Shown here one piece after another: positions 17,413 to 28,425 of a DNA stretch of 64,000 bases; position 1 is the first letter of the stretch; the number at the start of each line of letters is the position of its first letter. The DNA comes from Paludibacterium sp. B53371. GTDB taxonomy: Bacteria > Pseudomonadota > Gammaproteobacteria > Burkholderiales > Chromobacteriaceae. The notes beneath the pieces were generated by a model that searched no databases, was not told where the DNA came from, and was given only the letters and a program-made list of their open reading frames with translations. A program made the position numbers and the translations under genes. Where the stretch lies: NCBI RefSeq assembly GCF_018802765.1, contig NZ_CP069163.1, forward strand, positions 3,358,311-3,422,310. Direction: 5' to 3'.

Positions 17413-17557
17413 CGCTCAGCCTCCTGGTCCGGGAAGATTCTTTCTAAACAATATATAAATAATAATTGTTTTACTTTAAATCTAATGGTTGCCAGTCTAG
17501 GGAGAGTCTGAATTTATCGCAAGCGAAGTTATCTATTTGTCATTTTATGGAATGGAA

Positions 17558-17585
17558 ATAAAAAAAGCCCGATGCTATCGGGCTT
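17558..17585 (-). terminator. Intrinsic terminator after holA
   Basis: On the minus strand a 9-bp stem AAGCCCGAT / ATCGGGCTT with a 3-base loop is followed by a run of T. It lies 43 bp beyond the holA stop and should end the leuS-lptE-holA transcript. Confidence 0.85.
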
Positions 17586-17628
17586 AAATGGTGTCCATGA
17601 CCGACGGACGGCGTCTCAGGTCATGCAT

Positions 17629-18633
17629 TCACAGGGCCAGCTGATGGGCCAGGACTTTCAAGGTTGACCAGGGTTCACCCTGCTCGACCCCCTTGATCTG
17701 ACGATCCACGCGGGCACAGGTTTCCAGCGCCTGCATCAGGCGTCGGGCACCGATGCGCCGCAAGGCCGGTTCGGCCAGCTTTTGCTTGTTGCCCCACAGA
17801 CGCAGCTCGCGGCCAAGGTCACGGACATTGCGACCATCCTTGAGTCCCTGGCGCAGGCGCAGCAACATGCGCACATCTTCGGCAAACGACCAAAGTACCA
17901 ATACCGGCGCCTCGCCCTCGGCTTCCAGGCCCTCGAGCATGCGTGTCGCCCGCGGCGCATCGCCCTCCATCCAGGACTCGGACAGGTGGAACACATCGAA
18001 ACGGGCCACATTGGCCACCGCTGCACGCAGCATCTCCAGCGTCAGCTCACCGGCCGGATACAGCAGGGCCAGCTTGTCGACTTCCTGGCGGGCCGCCAGC
18101 AGATTGCCCTCGACCCGGTCGACAAAGAAGGCCAGTGCCTCGGCATTGAGCGTCTGCCCCTGCGCCTTGAGGCGTCGGCTGACCCAGCCCGGCAGGGCCT
18201 GACGATCCACCAGACTGGCCTGCAGCACGGTGGCGGCCTTCTCCAGCGCCTGGAACCACTTGCTTTGCTGCTGCTGGCGATCCATCTTCGGCAGCAACAC
18301 CAGCGTCACGGTATCCTGCGGCAAGTTGGCCGCCAGCATGCTCAGCGCCTCGGCCCCCTCACTGCCGGGCTTGCCGCCCGGAATCCGGATTTCCAGCACC
18401 TTGAGCGAGGCAAACAGAGACACGCTGCTCATGGCATCGCGCAGCACCGACCAGTCGAAACCGGCCTCGACCGTCAACACCTCGCGCTCCAGATAACCTT
18501 GCTGGCGGGCGGCCTGCCGGATCTGATCGGCCGCCTCCAGCGCCACCAGCGCCTCTTCGCCGTGGATCAGATAGAGCGGCGCCAGCCCGCGCGACAGGCT
18601 GGCTGGCAAGGCCTCAGTGCTGAGTGACGGCAT
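17629..18633 (-). CDS. holA: DNA polymerase III delta subunit
   Basis: 334 residues with the delta-subunit features: N-terminal LAPLYLIHGEEALVALEAADQI (degenerate nucleotide-binding region), then FASLKVLEIRIPGGKPG, the VTLVLLPKMDRQQQQSKW segment and the C-terminal collar domain. Delta opens the beta clamp during clamp loading. The ATG at 18633 overlaps the end of lptE by 20 bp; a GTG one codon upstream is also possible. The order leuS-lptE-holA is conserved in proteobacteria. Confidence 0.93.
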   Translation of the reverse strand: MPSLSTEALPASLSRGLAPLYLIHGEEALVALEAADQIRQAARQQGYLEREVLTVEAGFDWSVLRDAMSSVSLFASLKVLEIRIPGGKPGSEGAEALSMLAANLPQDTVTLVLLPKMDRQQQQSKWFQALEKAATVLQASLVDRQALPGWVSRRLKAQGQTLNAEALAFFVDRVEGNLLAARQEVDKLALLYPAGELTLEMLRAAVANVARFDVFHLSESWMEGDAPRATRMLEGLEAEGEAPVLVLWSFAEDVRMLLRLRQGLKDGRNVRDLGRELRLWGNKQKLAEPALRRIGARRLMQALETCARVDRQIKGVEQGEPWSTLKVLAHQLAL

Positions 18634-19189
18634 CACTGGCCCTGGCAGCCGGCGCCACTGCGGCGGCTTCGGACGCCGCTTCGCGCAACAGACGGGTATT
18701 GGACAGGCGATACACCATCAATTGCGCCACGTTGCGCGCCATATCGCCCCAGAGCAGGGTTTCTTCCTGATCCTTGCCCAGTACGGCCGAGTCGGTATAG
18801 GTCATGGTACGGCTCTGGTTCAGCACAATATCCGGACCGATCTGCCGGCCATTGATCCACACCTGCGCCGTGACCACATAGCTCAGGCGATATTCGCTGG
18901 CCTGACCACTCCGGTCGATCGAGGACAGATCCTTGTTGGTCTTCTCGCTGAGGATGCGCAAGACGCCATCAGCCGTCGCCGCCTGATCCATGACCTGGAT
19001 GTTCGGGTAAGACTTCATGGCGAGCAACAGTGGCGCCGCCAGCCTCGAACCCGCACCCACATCGATATAGAGCCGGCTGAACGGGAATTGTCGCTGGGTA
19101 CCATCCGCCAGACCGCGCAGATGGAAGCCGCAGGCGGCCAGCAGGCCAAGCAGGAACAGCATGGACAGTGTCGAGAATAAACGGGTCAT
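18614..19189 (-). CDS. lptE: LPS-assembly lipoprotein LptE
   Basis: 191 residues beginning with a lipoprotein signal, lipobox LAAC with the modified cysteine at C20, followed directly by the family-typical GFHLRG. The rest has the LptE pattern (LYIDVGAGSRLAAPLLLAM, YRLSYVVTAQVW). It plugs the LptD barrel in the outer membrane during lipopolysaccharide insertion. The ATG at 19189 begins the signal peptide; a longer frame starting at 19276 would overlap leuS and is rejected. The Ala-rich C-terminal tail (AASEAAAVAPAARA) is unusual but low complexity. Located between leuS and holA as expected. Confidence 0.93.
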   Translation of the reverse strand: MTRLFSTLSMLFLLGLLAACGFHLRGLADGTQRQFPFSRLYIDVGAGSRLAAPLLLAMKSYPNIQVMDQAATADGVLRILSEKTNKDLSSIDRSGQASEYRLSYVVTAQVWINGRQIGPDIVLNQSRTMTYTDSAVLGKDQEETLLWGDMARNVAQLMVYRLSNTRLLREAASEAAAVAPAARASDAVTQH

Positions 19190-19238
19190 GACATGCCTTT
19201 GTAAGAACGGGGCAGCCGGAACGCTGCCCCGGTGTGGA

Positions 19239-21938
<2,700 letters not shown>

Positions 21939-21963
21939 TCAAAAAGGGAAAAAACCCGTGAAT

Positions 21964-22917
21964 TCAGACTGATCCGCGCCCCAGAAACAGCTTGAAGCGT
22001 TCCAGGCGATCCATCAGCGCCGCCAGCACCGCCGGCTCCCACATCGAATGACCCGCCGCCTCGACCAGACACAGCTCGGCCTTGGGCCAGGCTGCCGCCA
22101 GCGCATAAGCCCCCTCCGGCGGACAGATCACATCGTAGCGCCCCTGGACGATACAGGCCGGCAAATGGGCGATCCGCCCGATCTCCCGCAGCAACTGATC
22201 CGGCTGCAGGAACAGCTGATGGGCAAAGTAATGCGCCTCAAGCCGTGCCAGCGGCAGCGACAGATAGGGGCTGGCGGCACGCTCAATGGCATCGGCGCGC
22301 GGCAACAGCGAGACACAGTGGGCCTCCCAGCCTCCCCATGCCTGACAGACCGGCAGATAGACACTCGGATCGTCGCTGCTGAGGCGGCGATAGTAGGCCT
22401 GCAGCAGATCGCCTCGCTCCTCGGGAGGAATCGGTGCCAGGAATTGCGCCCAGGCCTCGGGGAAAAACCGTCCCATGCCATGCATGAACCAGTCGACATC
22501 CCGCTCGCGCCCCAGAAAAATGCCGCGCAGGATCAGGCCGCCCACCCGTTCCGGATGGGCCTCGGCATAGGCCAGTGCCAGCGTGCTGCCCCAGGAGCCG
22601 CCAAACACCAGCCAGCGCTCGATCCCCAGGTGCTCGCGCAGCCGTTCGATATCCGCCACCAGCAGATCCGTGCGATTGGCGCGCAATTCGCCGCGAGGCA
22701 CCGAGCGGCCACTGCCGCGCTGGTCGAACAGCACCGCGCGGTAGAACCCCGGGTCGAACAACTGGCGACACATCGGCGCACAGCCGTCCCCCGGCCCGCC
22801 ATGCAGGTACAGCACCGGAAAACCATCCGGACGACCACACTGCTCCCAGTACATCTGGTGCAACTCGTCCAGGCGCAGCATGCCGCTTTCGTAGGGGGCG
22901 ATGGCAGGATAAAGCAT
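21964..22917 (-). CDS. pip: Proline iminopeptidase (alpha/beta hydrolase, S33)
   Basis: 317 residues. Family motifs: HGGPGDG oxyanion region (residues 39-45), FDQRGSGRS, the nucleophile S108 in GGSWGS, and the catalytic histidine in AGHSMW near the C-terminus, with the aspartate in GRYDVICP. It releases N-terminal proline from peptides. The residue run YLHGGPGDGCAPMCRQLFDP is characteristic of the proteobacterial Pip group. The ATG at 22917 has no strong ribosome-binding site. The gene lies 17 bp after the cyclo-ligase gene stop, on the same strand. Confidence 0.92.
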   Translation of the reverse strand: MLYPAIAPYESGMLRLDELHQMYWEQCGRPDGFPVLYLHGGPGDGCAPMCRQLFDPGFYRAVLFDQRGSGRSVPRGELRANRTDLLVADIERLREHLGIERWLVFGGSWGSTLALAYAEAHPERVGGLILRGIFLGRERDVDWFMHGMGRFFPEAWAQFLAPIPPEERGDLLQAYYRRLSSDDPSVYLPVCQAWGGWEAHCVSLLPRADAIERAASPYLSLPLARLEAHYFAHQLFLQPDQLLREIGRIAHLPACIVQGRYDVICPPEGAYALAAAWPKAELCLVEAAGHSMWEPAVLAALMDRLERFKLFLGRGSV

Positions 22918-22934
22918 GGAGAACGATTTCCCGA

Positions 22935-23612
22935 TCAGGGCTGAAGGTCAGCCTGCATTGTGCGGGAGTTGGCGGTGACAGCGCAAACGTTTGTCATGGC
23001 CGGGCCAAAGCGGAAAATCCCGGCCTCGGTCACCAGCCAGTCGAGGCGGATGTCCCAGGCCTCGCGCGGGACGCGCGCCACGCGCTGACAGTCAAACGCC
23101 ACCCCGACCAGCAAGGGGCGCTGCCGACCGGCAGCGTGCAGGGTGGTATCGTAAAAGCCACCGCCCTGCCCCAGCCGATAGCCATCCTGATCGACCGCCA
23201 GCAGCGGCACAAACAGCACGTCCAGCCGCTCGGCGCGCAGCACCGGGCCGGCATATTCGGTAATCGGATAGCGCGGGTGGCGATACCAGCGGTCGTCCGG
23301 GCCAAGGCGCGAGAACCACAGACGGCGCCCCTTGTCGGGGATCACCGGCAGATACACTGTGGCGCCGCGCTGCAGGGCACGGCCGAGCAGGGCTTCGATA
23401 TCCAGCTCCGAGCCAGAAGCCAGATAGCCGCCAATCCGCTTGCCCCGCCGCAGGAAACGCGCCGCCAGCCGGGCGATCTGCTGCTCGGCGCGCCGCCGCT
23501 GCGACGGCGGCAGGGCCATGCGTGCGCGACGCACAGCACGACGCAGGGCCAGTTTGTCATCGGGCAGCGTGGTGATTGGGGGGGGAGTCATCTGGGGGAC
23601 CATCATCCGCAT
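22935..23612 (-). CDS. 5-formyltetrahydrofolate cyclo-ligase family protein
   Basis: Up to 225 residues. The family motif is clear: DVLFVPLLAVDQDGYRLGQGGGFYD, with the basic N-terminal KLALRRAVRRARMAL and the ATP-binding arginine/lysine-rich loop GRRLWF. The enzyme converts 5-formyl-THF to 5,10-methenyl-THF. The gene lies directly downstream of 6S RNA, as ygfA does in E. coli, and is probably expressed from read-through of that transcript. Start is uncertain among ATGs at 23612, 23606, 23603 and 23591; none has a good ribosome-binding site. Confidence 0.88.
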   Translation of the reverse strand: MRMMVPQMTPPPITTLPDDKLALRRAVRRARMALPPSQRRRAEQQIARLAARFLRRGKRIGGYLASGSELDIEALLGRALQRGATVYLPVIPDKGRRLWFSRLGPDDRWYRHPRYPITEYAGPVLRAERLDVLFVPLLAVDQDGYRLGQGGGFYDTTLHAAGRQRPLLVGVAFDCQRVARVPREAWDIRLDWLVTEAGIFRFGPAMTNVCAVTANSRTMQADLQP

Positions 23613-23634
23613 GGGGTGGGACGATCGGAAGAGA

Positions 23635-23815
23635 GGCCCCCGCGAGTGCCGTTCGGGCTAAATTCGCTTGAACCCTGTTTCCAGGGGGTCGCCTGCCTCA
23701 CACATCGGGCGCATCCTCGAGGGACGCGGCGCGCCAGTGCTACTTACTGCTGGCAACCAAAGCGAACGCATTGGTTCAAAGGAATTGTTGAGCCGTCACA
23801 AACACCGCAGGGGGT
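23635..23815 (-). ncRNA. ssrS: 6S RNA
   Basis: About 180 nt on the minus strand between zapA and the cyclo-ligase gene, the conserved ssrS locus. The ends pair as a closing stem: 5' CCCCCTGCGGTG with 3' CACTCGCGGGGG. Inside, CCTTTGAACC on the 5' side pairs with GGGTTCAAG on the 3' side, as in known 6S RNAs, leaving a large central region that mimics an open promoter. 6S RNA binds RNA polymerase with the main sigma factor in stationary phase. Ends are estimated from the stem, accurate to a few bases. Confidence 0.87.
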
Positions 23816-23841
23816 AACCGGTAAATCTGTTAAAGCGGCAA

Positions 23842-24156
23842 TCACTCAAACAGTGACTGCTGGCTTTCTTGCAAGGCGGTTTCAGCTGCCTCGCTCATAT
23901 TGCGTATTCTACGTTGAAAGGCCGCCATCTCCAAGCCTTCCCCCACTTTTGTTTTTAGCAAGTCGTGGGCAATATTCAATGCCGCCATGATGGCAATTTT
24001 GTCGGCATCAACAATTTTACCCTGGCCGCGGATGGCTTCGATCTTTTCTTCCAGCAGATGCACTGCTTCCAGCAGCGTATCGCGTTCTTCGGCGGAAGTC
24101 CCGATGGTGAAATGCCGCCCGAGCAGCGACACATCCACTTGCACGATTTCGCTCAT
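23842..24156 (-). CDS. zapA: Cell division protein ZapA
   Basis: 104 residues with the ZapA pattern: N-terminal VQVDVSLLGRHFTIGTSAEERDTLLEAV, a KIAIMAALNIAHDLL helix and a C-terminal coiled coil. ZapA binds and bundles FtsZ filaments at the division site. Its start overlaps the stop of the upstream coiled-coil gene (ATGA), so the two are translationally coupled. It is followed by 6S RNA and the cyclo-ligase gene, as in E. coli. Confidence 0.94.
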   Translation of the reverse strand: MSEIVQVDVSLLGRHFTIGTSAEERDTLLEAVHLLEEKIEAIRGQGKIVDADKIAIMAALNIAHDLLKTKVGEGLEMAAFQRRIRNMSEAAETALQESQQSLFE

Positions 24157-24359
24157 GCGTCCTCCTCGGTGCCCGGCAAACGCTCGATCAGCGTGGCCAC
24201 ACGCTGACGGGTTTCTTCCAGGCGGAAATGCAGATCGGCATTTTCCTTCAGCGCCTGTGCCAGTGCTTCGGACAGACGGGTGTTCTGCACCCCCATCTCA
24301 CCGATGCGCGCAATCAGCGACGCGACCCGGGTTTCCAGTGATTCAAGTTCTTTGTCCAT
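24153..24359 (-). CDS. Short coiled-coil protein, ZapB/TIGR02449-like
   Basis: 68 residues, almost entirely one predicted coiled coil (MDKELESLETRVASLIARI, LSEALAQALKENADLHFRLEE), acidic C-terminus. Proteins of this type lie directly upstream of zapA in many beta- and gammaproteobacteria and are annotated as TIGR02449 or ZapB-like; a role in division-ring organisation is inferred from the neighbour. The ATG at 24359 is chosen over one six codons upstream. The stop overlaps the zapA start by four bases. Confidence 0.8.
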   Translation of the reverse strand: MDKELESLETRVASLIARIGEMGVQNTRLSEALAQALKENADLHFRLEETRQRVATLIERLPGTEEDA

Positions 24360-24380
24360 GGCGGCGAGCATAGCCAAGCC

Positions 24381-25283
24381 TCAGCGAGGCGTCAAACCGA
24401 TCACCTGACGCGCATGGTCAAGCGTGGCGCAAATGGCCTCAGCCCCCAGCGCCAGACGCGGGCCGGGCCGACTGGCCAGATCGACATTCACCGCATAGCG
24501 CGTGCCCTGTGCCACCGCCGGAATCGCCTTCCAGCCATCCCAGATCGCCAGCTCCTGCGTACTGGCGGCCAGCATCACCTGCGGCCGTCCGGCAATCACC
24601 GCCTCGCGGCTCACCTGCGGCGCCGGCGCGGCCAGCCCGGCAAACAGATTGCGCCCGCCACACAGCTGCAGCACCGCGCCGACATAGCTGGCATTGCTGA
24701 CGGTAAACAGCGGCGACTGACTCATCTGATAAAACACCGTCACCGGCGGCCGGCCCTGGTAACGCTGCCGCACGGCGGCAATGCGCGCCCGATAGGCGGC
24801 AGCCGCCTGATCGGCCACCGCCGGCGTACCGCTGAGTCGGCCGAGGGACTGCAGCTCGCGCGCCACATCGTCCAGCGCCAGCGGATGGCTGACAAACACC
24901 GCCACCCCCTGGGCACGCAAACGCTGCAACAGCTGCGGCGCACTGCCATCCTTCCAGGCCACCACCAGATCCGGCCGCTGGCGCAGAATCGCTTCCAGGC
25001 TGACGCCCATCAGATCCCCCACCTGCGGCAGCTGTTTCGCCGCCGGCGGGTAATCGCTGAACGCCACCGTCGCCACCATGCGCGAACCGCCCCCGGCGGC
25101 ATACACCAGCTCGGTGGTGGACGGCGCCAGCGTGACGATGCGCCGGGCAGGCTGCGCCAGCGTCACCGGCGTGCCGGTGCCGTCGCGCACGCTGACCTGG
25201 GCGTGGGTATTCCATGACGCCACCACCCCTACCAGGGCCAGGGTCAACCGGACAGAAAATCGATTCGTTTGCATAGTCGGCAT
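24381..25283 (-). CDS. btuF: Periplasmic cobalamin-binding protein (BtuF-like)
   Basis: 300 residues. A signal peptide (LTLALVGVVASWNTHAQ) is followed by a class III substrate-binding fold: RRIVTLAPSTTELVYAAGGGSRMVATVAFSDYP and PQVGDLMGVSLEAILRQRPDLVVAW are typical of BtuF and related cobalamin or haem binders. Position directly after btuB, which has a cobalamin riboswitch, favours cobalamin. The membrane and ATPase partners (btuC, btuD) are not in the window. The ATG at 25283 or the one at 25274 could start it. A GC-rich hairpin lies in the 46-bp gap from btuB. Confidence 0.85.
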   Translation of the reverse strand: MPTMQTNRFSVRLTLALVGVVASWNTHAQVSVRDGTGTPVTLAQPARRIVTLAPSTTELVYAAGGGSRMVATVAFSDYPPAAKQLPQVGDLMGVSLEAILRQRPDLVVAWKDGSAPQLLQRLRAQGVAVFVSHPLALDDVARELQSLGRLSGTPAVADQAAAAYRARIAAVRQRYQGRPPVTVFYQMSQSPLFTVSNASYVGAVLQLCGGRNLFAGLAAPAPQVSREAVIAGRPQVMLAASTQELAIWDGWKAIPAVAQGTRYAVNVDLASRPGPRLALGAEAICATLDHARQVIGLTPR

Positions 25284-25289
25284 GATAGA

Positions 25290-25312
25290 CCGCCCGCTGG
25301 GATGGCGGGCGG
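25290..25312 (-). other. GC-rich hairpin between btuB and btuF
   Basis: CCGCCCGC and GCGGGCGG form a perfect 8-bp stem with a 7-base loop, a few bases before the btuF start. There is no T run, so it is not a standard terminator. It may limit btuF translation or protect btuB mRNA. Confidence 0.5.
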
Positions 25313-25329
25313 TGGGCGGGGGTTCGAAC

Positions 25330-27378
25330 TTAGAAGTTAACGGTCAGCGTCGCCTGATAGGTACGCGAGTCTGAGGGATAAAGACCATACCCGGTAGCCA
25401 TGCCCGTGCTTGGGTCAAGGATCACAGCACCATAGGTTGCATAGTGTCTATCCAGTAGGTTATTGATGCTGAAGGAGCCGCTCAAATTGCGCGAGAACTT
25501 CTGCGTCAATTTGGTGTTCACCACAGTATAGGCAGGTAGCTGGTTTGGATATTGATTCACCTGATCATTGTCCATATATTGCTTGCCTACGTACTGAGCA
25601 TCCACATTCAGCCGAGTATTCTCTCTTATTGACCAAGATATCCCAAGGTTGGCCATTACCTGAGGGACCATTGGAATAGACCGTCCTACAAGGCTGCTCC
25701 CGCTGTAACTACCCTCTTTAAATGTGGCTTTTTGCCAAGTTAGGTTGCCATGCAGATCAAGTACCTGCATAAGCCGCGTTTGCCCCTCTACTTCAAGCCC
25801 CTGGTGACGTGTCTTAGGCAAATTCACATTTGCCCCGTAATTTAATGTAATGGCATTCGGAATATAAGCAATCTCATTAGTCACATCAGAGCGGAATATA
25901 TCAATTCGAACACGACTATCGCGGTTAACCCACTCTGCACCAAGCTGCTGATCGTGAGACAGTTGAGGTTGGAGGGCAACAACATTGTTGTTATTGACTA
26001 GCTCATCGGAGTTTGGCAGGCGGAAGCTCTGGGCATGATTCGCAAAAAGACTCCAGTCTGACCCTAATGCCTGCCTCATACCCAACTGCCATGCATGCAG
26101 CTCCAGATCTGTGGTCGAACCAAAGGTTGCATAAGTATTGGTGTTATGAACAAGATCATCTACACGTTGGACGCGACCACCGATGGTGATACGCGCGCCA
26201 GACCAAAGACCTAACTCTGCTTCAGAAAACAGTGCCTGATGTCGTTGCTTGGAAGATGTCGAGCTGAGATAGGGAAATGCATTTGGCAGATTATTAGAGT
26301 TATCCGTAGCATTCCCGAACATCCAGTCGGTACCGATTGTGACACGATTATCCACAGCAAAAGGCAGGACATAACGTAGGCTGCCACTATCTTCAGTCAG
26401 CAACCGTTGGTCCGACCACCAACTAGTTGTATGAGAAAAGCTATTCGGCCCATAAGTCGAATCCGTACGTTTATCACGTGAGGCCAATTGGAAATAGAGA
26501 CGGCCAAGACCTATGGCTTGATCACCCTGCACGCCAACCTCATTATTTTTAACAAAGCCATTGTCATACAACTTATTCGAGATAGTCGGATTAGTATTAA
26601 ACTGATTCACGCCGTTTGCTGGCTGCACATACACAGGACCTGGTAGTCGCTCACTATCGCTACTAGAGCGGACATACAGGCGCACTTTGCCATCGTCGAG
26701 CTTCCAATTTAGCCCCAAACCACCTGCGTCCCTGCGTTCATCATTGTTAAGGCGATAATGGTCAGTTTTCAAAGACTGGCCATAACCGTCCAGGCTGAAG
26801 CGTACCCCTGCCAAATTGAAATGGGCATCTGTTTGACGTGTGTTAAAACTGCCAAACATCTGAGTCAGACTCACCGATGACTTCTCTGGATAACCTGCGG
26901 TGGTGATGATATTTATCACCCCCCCAGTTGCACCACTCCCATACTGAACGGCGCCACTGCCACGCACAACTTCGATACGCTCAATACTGGCTAAAGGAAT
27001 ATAGCTCAGGTCAGGGGCGGCAAGATCATTGGTATTCTGTTTCACGCCATCGACCAAAATCTGCGTATTGCTGATACCGCCTATGCCAAATCCATGCAAA
27101 TCAACCTGAGAGGAGGTTCCACCCATATTAATTACATTGATCCCGGCAGCAGAGGACAGCACTTCCTGCACCGTGCGGGCACTGCTGTTGGCGATATCCT
27201 GCGCGGTAATCACGCTAACGCTGACCGGCGCCACGCCACGTGTCTGCGGTACACCACTGGCGGTCACAACCACGTCACCACCATTGAATTCGGGAAGATC
27301 ATCGGCCAGGGCAGCGCCGGCAAAGCAAAGCGCGACCAGGGCGACACCGTGTCTGAGTTGGAACATGTTCTCTGTCAT
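25330..27378 (-). CDS. btuB: TonB-dependent cobalamin receptor BtuB
   Basis: 682 residues with a signal peptide (FQLRHGVALVALCFAGAALA), TonB box region (DVVVTASGVPQTRG), plug domain (DIANSSARTVQEVLSSAAGINVI, IERIEVVRGSGAVQYGSGATGGVINI) and a 22-strand barrel ending in YQATLTVNF. The upstream cobalamin riboswitch and downstream btuF support a cobalamin substrate. The start is ATG 27378 or ATG 27366; both keep the signal peptide. Base composition is odd: the barrel-coding part (about 25340-27120) is visibly more AT-rich than all neighbouring genes, while the first ~250 bp match them. This suggests the barrel was acquired by recombination with a foreign copy. Confidence 0.92.
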   Translation of the reverse strand: MTENMFQLRHGVALVALCFAGAALADDLPEFNGGDVVVTASGVPQTRGVAPVSVSVITAQDIANSSARTVQEVLSSAAGINVINMGGTSSQVDLHGFGIGGISNTQILVDGVKQNTNDLAAPDLSYIPLASIERIEVVRGSGAVQYGSGATGGVINIITTAGYPEKSSVSLTQMFGSFNTRQTDAHFNLAGVRFSLDGYGQSLKTDHYRLNNDERRDAGGLGLNWKLDDGKVRLYVRSSSDSERLPGPVYVQPANGVNQFNTNPTISNKLYDNGFVKNNEVGVQGDQAIGLGRLYFQLASRDKRTDSTYGPNSFSHTTSWWSDQRLLTEDSGSLRYVLPFAVDNRVTIGTDWMFGNATDNSNNLPNAFPYLSSTSSKQRHQALFSEAELGLWSGARITIGGRVQRVDDLVHNTNTYATFGSTTDLELHAWQLGMRQALGSDWSLFANHAQSFRLPNSDELVNNNNVVALQPQLSHDQQLGAEWVNRDSRVRIDIFRSDVTNEIAYIPNAITLNYGANVNLPKTRHQGLEVEGQTRLMQVLDLHGNLTWQKATFKEGSYSGSSLVGRSIPMVPQVMANLGISWSIRENTRLNVDAQYVGKQYMDNDQVNQYPNQLPAYTVVNTKLTQKFSRNLSGSFSINNLLDRHYATYGAVILDPSTGMATGYGLYPSDSRTYQATLTVNF

Positions 27379-27504
27379 CCGTAAAAACATTTTTATTGCG
27401 GCACGCCAAGGACAACAGCACGACAGAATGACACCGGCAGGCATACAGGCTGTGTGATCGCTTCCCCGCGATACGCCAAGCATTGTGGGGTGTGCATCCA
27501 CTCA

Positions 27505-27695
27505 CACCCTGGCCAGGCCGGTCTCCGGGCTTGGTCACTGGCTTCGCGCCTTCCCGCCCGAGGGCAGTGGCTGGTTGCGAAGCCCTGGCGTAGGGACACG
27601 CCGGACCTTACCGTTGCGGGGGCAGCGCCGGTCTTGCACCGGCTTCCCGTTTCACTCGCCTGGCCGACTGGCTGGCAAGCACCTGACGGCGGCAT
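27505..27695 (-). promoter_or_regulatory. Cobalamin riboswitch upstream of btuB
   Basis: On the minus strand: GGTGCTTGCCAGCC at the 5' side, then GTGAAACGGGAAGCCGGTGC, then GCTGCCCCCGCAACGGTAA, and the B12 box GCCCGGAGACCGGCC near 27516-27531. These are the conserved blocks of the adenosylcobalamin-responsive riboswitch in the right order. It lies about 130 bp upstream of the btuB start and should turn btuB (and btuF) off when cobalamin is plentiful. No clear terminator follows, so control may be at translation. Confidence 0.95.
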
Positions 27696-27771
27696 TATAC
27701 CCGTTTGTGGTTGCCAGAAAACTTGACTTGGAATAAGGTCATAAGCCTTTGTCAAACCTGACAGATCTGCC

Positions 27772-28383
27772 ATGAACCCCTATACGCTGACGCTGCTGCG
27801 TCACGGCGACATCGACCACCAGAACCTGCTGACCGGCCAGCGCGAGGCAGCGCTGACCGAAGCAGGCAGTGCCATGATGGACCGCAGCTGGCAACAAATC
27901 GCCGCCCTGGCGCCGGTCTCCTGCATGGCTACCTCCCCGCTCAATCGTTGCCGCGAATTCGCCGTCCGGCGCGCGCTGGCCGCCTCGGTCCCCCTCAAGG
28001 TGGATGAGCGTTTTTCCGAACAGGATCTGGGGGAATGGGAAGGCGTGCCGCTGAGCGAGCTGGGCGAACAGACACCGAATTGGGAGGCGCAATGGCGCCA
28101 GGGCGAACTGACGCCACCCGGCGGCGAATCGCCGGAAGCCTTCCATACCCGCGTGCTCAGCGGCTTTTCTGCCTGGATCGCCGCCTCGCGCGGCTGTCAC
28201 CGCGTGCTGGTGACCCATGCACCGGTGATTACCATCCTGCTGGCGGAATTACTGGAAATGGAACGGAGTGTGGCACGGCTGATCACGGTTCAGCCCGGCG
28301 GCTTCGTGCAATTGTCGATTCTGCAGGATCATCCGGCCTATCTGATGCGACTGGACGCGCCATTGGGCGGCGGAGCGGCATGA
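27772..28383 (+). CDS. cobC: Histidine phosphatase, CobC-like (alpha-ribazole phosphatase)
   Basis: 203 residues of the phosphoglycerate-mutase-like fold: catalytic RHG in TLLRHGDID, second arginine in TSPLNRCREFA, the EQDLGEWEG motif and the second histidine in VTHAPV. CobC removes phosphate from alpha-ribazole-5-phosphate in assembly of the cobalamin lower ligand. The family is broad, so the name rests partly on its place opposite the cobalamin riboswitch and btuB. It has its own promoter, outside the riboswitch. Ribosome-binding site weak. Confidence 0.75.
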   Translation: MNPYTLTLLRHGDIDHQNLLTGQREAALTEAGSAMMDRSWQQIAALAPVSCMATSPLNRCREFAVRRALAASVPLKVDERFSEQDLGEWEGVPLSELGEQTPNWEAQWRQGELTPPGGESPEAFHTRVLSGFSAWIAASRGCHRVLVTHAPVITILLAELLEMERSVARLITVQPGGFVQLSILQDHPAYLMRLDAPLGGGAA

Positions 28384-28407
28384 AAAAGGGGCGGATCGCT
28401 CCGCCCC
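28383..28407 (-). terminator. Intrinsic terminator after the birA-coaX-SPOR genes
   Basis: On the minus strand GGGGCGGA-GCGA-TCCGCCCC is followed by TTTTT. It is 19 bp beyond the SPOR gene stop and touches the stop codon of convergent cobC. Confidence 0.85.
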
Positions 28408-28425
28408 TGCTGATCACCTGATCGC

